Of a stretch of DNA of 24,439 nucleotides, positions 23,247 to 24,439 are shown piece after piece (position 1 is the stretch's first letter; every line of letters begins with the position of its first letter). The notes below the pieces were generated by a model. The model worked only from the letters and a program-made list of their open reading frames with translations. It was not told where the DNA came from and did not search any database. Source of the DNA: JANQPX01 sp039197065 (GTDB lineage Bacteria > Pseudomonadota > Alphaproteobacteria > Geminicoccales > Geminicoccaceae); the NCBI GenBank assembly GCA_039197065.1, contig JBCCUL010000054.1:1-24439 (forward strand), in the 5' to 3' direction. Made by a program: the position numbers and the translations under genes.

Positions 23247-23807
23247 ATGGACGTTATCGAAACCAGCATCGCTGATGTGAAGCTCATCACGCCGCCGCGC
23301 TTCGGCGACAAACGCGGCTTCTTTTCCGAGATCTACAATCGACGAGCGCTTGCCGAGATCGGCATCGCCATCGATTTCATTCAGGAAAATCACGCCTACT
23401 CCGCCGATGCCGGCACGCTTCGAGGCCTGCATTTTCAATGCCCGCCTGCGACCCAGACCAAGCTCCTTCGGGTGCTGCGCGGCGCCGCCCTTGATGTCTG
23501 CGTCGATCTCCGTCACGGGTCACCGACGTTCGGCCAGCATGTCATGGCGGAGCTCACGGCGGAAAGCGGTCAGCAGATCCTTTGCCCGAAAGGCTTCGCC
23601 CACGGGATTCTGACGCTCAAGCCCCATACCGAGATCGCCTATAAGGTCGATGCCTATTACGCGCCTGAACTCGATCTCGGTGTACGCTTCGACGATCCGG
23701 AGCTCGCGATCGACTGGCCTCTGCCGGCAGAGCAGCTGATCCTTTCCGACAAGGATCGAAACCAACCCTTCCTTCGCGATTTGCCGGAAATCTTCACCCT
23801 TTCTTAA
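23247..23807 (+). CDS. rfbC: dTDP-4-dehydrorhamnose 3,5-epimerase (RmlC-type)
   Basis: A 186-aa cupin enzyme that epimerises C3 and C5 of a 4-keto-deoxysugar nucleotide, in rhamnose or related deoxysugar synthesis. Core motifs are the N-terminal PPRFGDKRGFFSE; GTLRGLHFQ with catalytic His62; Lys72 in TQTKLLR; PKGFAHGIL; the Tyr132 proton donor in AYKVD; and an acidic residue near LSDKDRNQP. These fall at the usual RmlC positions when the ATG at 23247 is used, which is why I prefer it over the ATG at 23214. It lies about 70 nt after the SAF-domain oxidoreductase and 50 nt before the SDR gene. Other rml genes (A, B, D) are not visible, so the true substrate could be a different NDP-sugar. Confidence 0.88.
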   Translation: MDVIETSIADVKLITPPRFGDKRGFFSEIYNRRALAEIGIAIDFIQENHAYSADAGTLRGLHFQCPPATQTKLLRVLRGAALDVCVDLRHGSPTFGQHVMAELTAESGQQILCPKGFAHGILTLKPHTEIAYKVDAYYAPELDLGVRFDDPELAIDWPLPAEQLILSDKDRNQPFLRDLPEIFTLS

Positions 23808-23857
23808 CCCTGCGGCTTCACTATCCCCCCTGATCATCACCAAAGAGAGACGCTGAT

Positions 23858-24439
23858 ATGGAACGTGTTCTGGTCACCGGCGGCGGCGGCTACATTGGAA
23901 CGACCCTGGTGCCGATGCTGCTCGCGGACGGTTATAAGGTTCGTGTGCTCGATCGCCTGTTCTTCGGGCCGGAGCTCCTACCCAAACACGACAATCTCGA
24001 AATCGTACGCGCCGACAGCCGTCGCCTGGAGCCGGCGCATTTCGAAGGCGTCGATCATGTGATCGACTTGGTGGCGATTTCCAACGATCCGAGCGGCGAG
24101 CTCTTCCAGAAGCCGACCTACGAGATCAATCACGCAAGCCGCGTGCAATGCGCCAAGATGGCGAAAGCGGCCGGCGTCAAGCGTTATGTGCTGCCGTCTT
24201 CCTGCAGCATCTACGGCTTTCAGGAGCCGGGCGTCATCTGCGACGAGACCTACAAGACCAACCCGCTCACCACCTACGCCAAGGCCAATGAAATGGCCGA
24301 GCACGGCGTCTTCGCCGAAGCGAGCGACGATTTCTGCGTGGTGGTGCTGCGCCAGGCCACGGTCTACGGCTACAGCCCCCGCATGCGCTTCGACCTCGCG
24401 ATCAACGGCATGACCTACGGCGCCTGGAAAACTGGCGTG
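23858..24439 (+). CDS. Extended SDR family NAD-dependent sugar epimerase/dehydratase (partial)
   Basis: The N-terminal 194 residues of a gene running off the window end. ATG 23858 is preceded by AGAGAGACG. The Rossmann fingerprint is VLVTGGGGYIGTTL (TGxxGxxG). HVIDLVAISNDPS corresponds to the family strand with the NAD-binding Asn/Asp block. LPSSCSIYG holds the catalytic Ser region. TTYAKANEMAEHG is the segment that normally reads YxxxK: Tyr140 is present, but the +4 position is Asn144. RQATVYGYSPRMRFDLAINGM is a conserved sugar-SDR motif. It probably acts on an NDP-sugar together with the upstream 3,5-epimerase. The missing lysine leaves catalysis uncertain. The C-terminal substrate part lies beyond the window. 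Confidence 0.85.
   Translation, partial: MERVLVTGGGGYIGTTLVPMLLADGYKVRVLDRLFFGPELLPKHDNLEIVRADSRRLEPAHFEGVDHVIDLVAISNDPSGELFQKPTYEINHASRVQCAKMAKAAGVKRYVLPSSCSIYGFQEPGVICDETYKTNPLTTYAKANEMAEHGVFAEASDDFCVVVLRQATVYGYSPRMRFDLAINGMTYGAWKTGV

Noticed and set aside
1..24439. tRNA, rRNA, CRISPR arrays, riboswitches and defence systems
   Set aside because: Read by eye for T-loop motifs, regularly spaced direct repeats, and known toxin, nuclease or reverse-transcriptase signatures; none was found. A covariance-model search would be needed to exclude small structured RNAs.

Overview
The window looks like part of an alphaproteobacterial chromosome. It is GC-rich (roughly 60 percent by eye), and several families point that way: a YdcH/DUF465 small protein, an Hsp20-Lon pair, a DUF4332 protein and a FadL-type porin. 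I cannot name the genus. No rRNA, tRNA, CRISPR array, phage module or recognisable defence system was found. Most of the window is ordinary metabolic and envelope gene content.

Layout. Positions 1-138 hold the 3' end of an IS630-family insertion sequence. It is followed by a more AT-rich gene (to 860) that looks cut by the insertion. On the minus strand, 4602-1027 encodes an oligopeptide ABC importer (oppA-oppB-oppC) whose ATPase genes are absent from the window. A gene-poor stretch (4603-5401) leads to a plus-strand pair: a nucleotidyltransferase-like protein and an SLC13-type ion transporter with two RCK_C domains. This pair is bracketed by two copies of an approximately 80-bp palindromic repeat (4812-4894 and 7965-8042).

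From 8221 to 11892 lies a proteostasis operon: Hsp20, Lon protease and a SpoU/TrmH RNA methyltransferase. Hsp20 and Lon share a 4-nt stop/start overlap. The 3' end of lon overlaps the methyltransferase by more than 100 nt. A convergent YdcH-like gene follows. Next come a phosphofructokinase of mixed PPi/ATP-type signature, a 2-hydroxychromene-2-carboxylate isomerase-like protein carrying an apparent in-frame palindromic insertion, and a TIGR02117/DUF2459 lipoprotein.

The region 15196-21340 is all on the minus strand. It holds a PhyH-type dioxygenase, a FadL-like outer-membrane transporter, a DUF4332 protein, a SAM methyltransferase and two related small OmpA-domain proteins. FadL and the dioxygenase may together handle a hydrophobic substrate. 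The OmpA-domain proteins probably anchor the envelope to peptidoglycan. From 22005 to the end, a plus-strand sugar or polysaccharide cluster begins: a Rossmann plus SAF-domain oxidoreductase, an RmlC-type 3,5-epimerase and a partial extended SDR sugar epimerase/dehydratase. These probably make a modified deoxysugar for surface glycan.

The most interesting points are the 27-codon in-frame insertion at 13853-13933, the paired palindromic repeats, the lon/trmH dual-coding overlap, the hybrid PFK signature, the missing YxxxK lysine in the terminal SDR, and the oppABC operon lacking oppDF next to an IS remnant.
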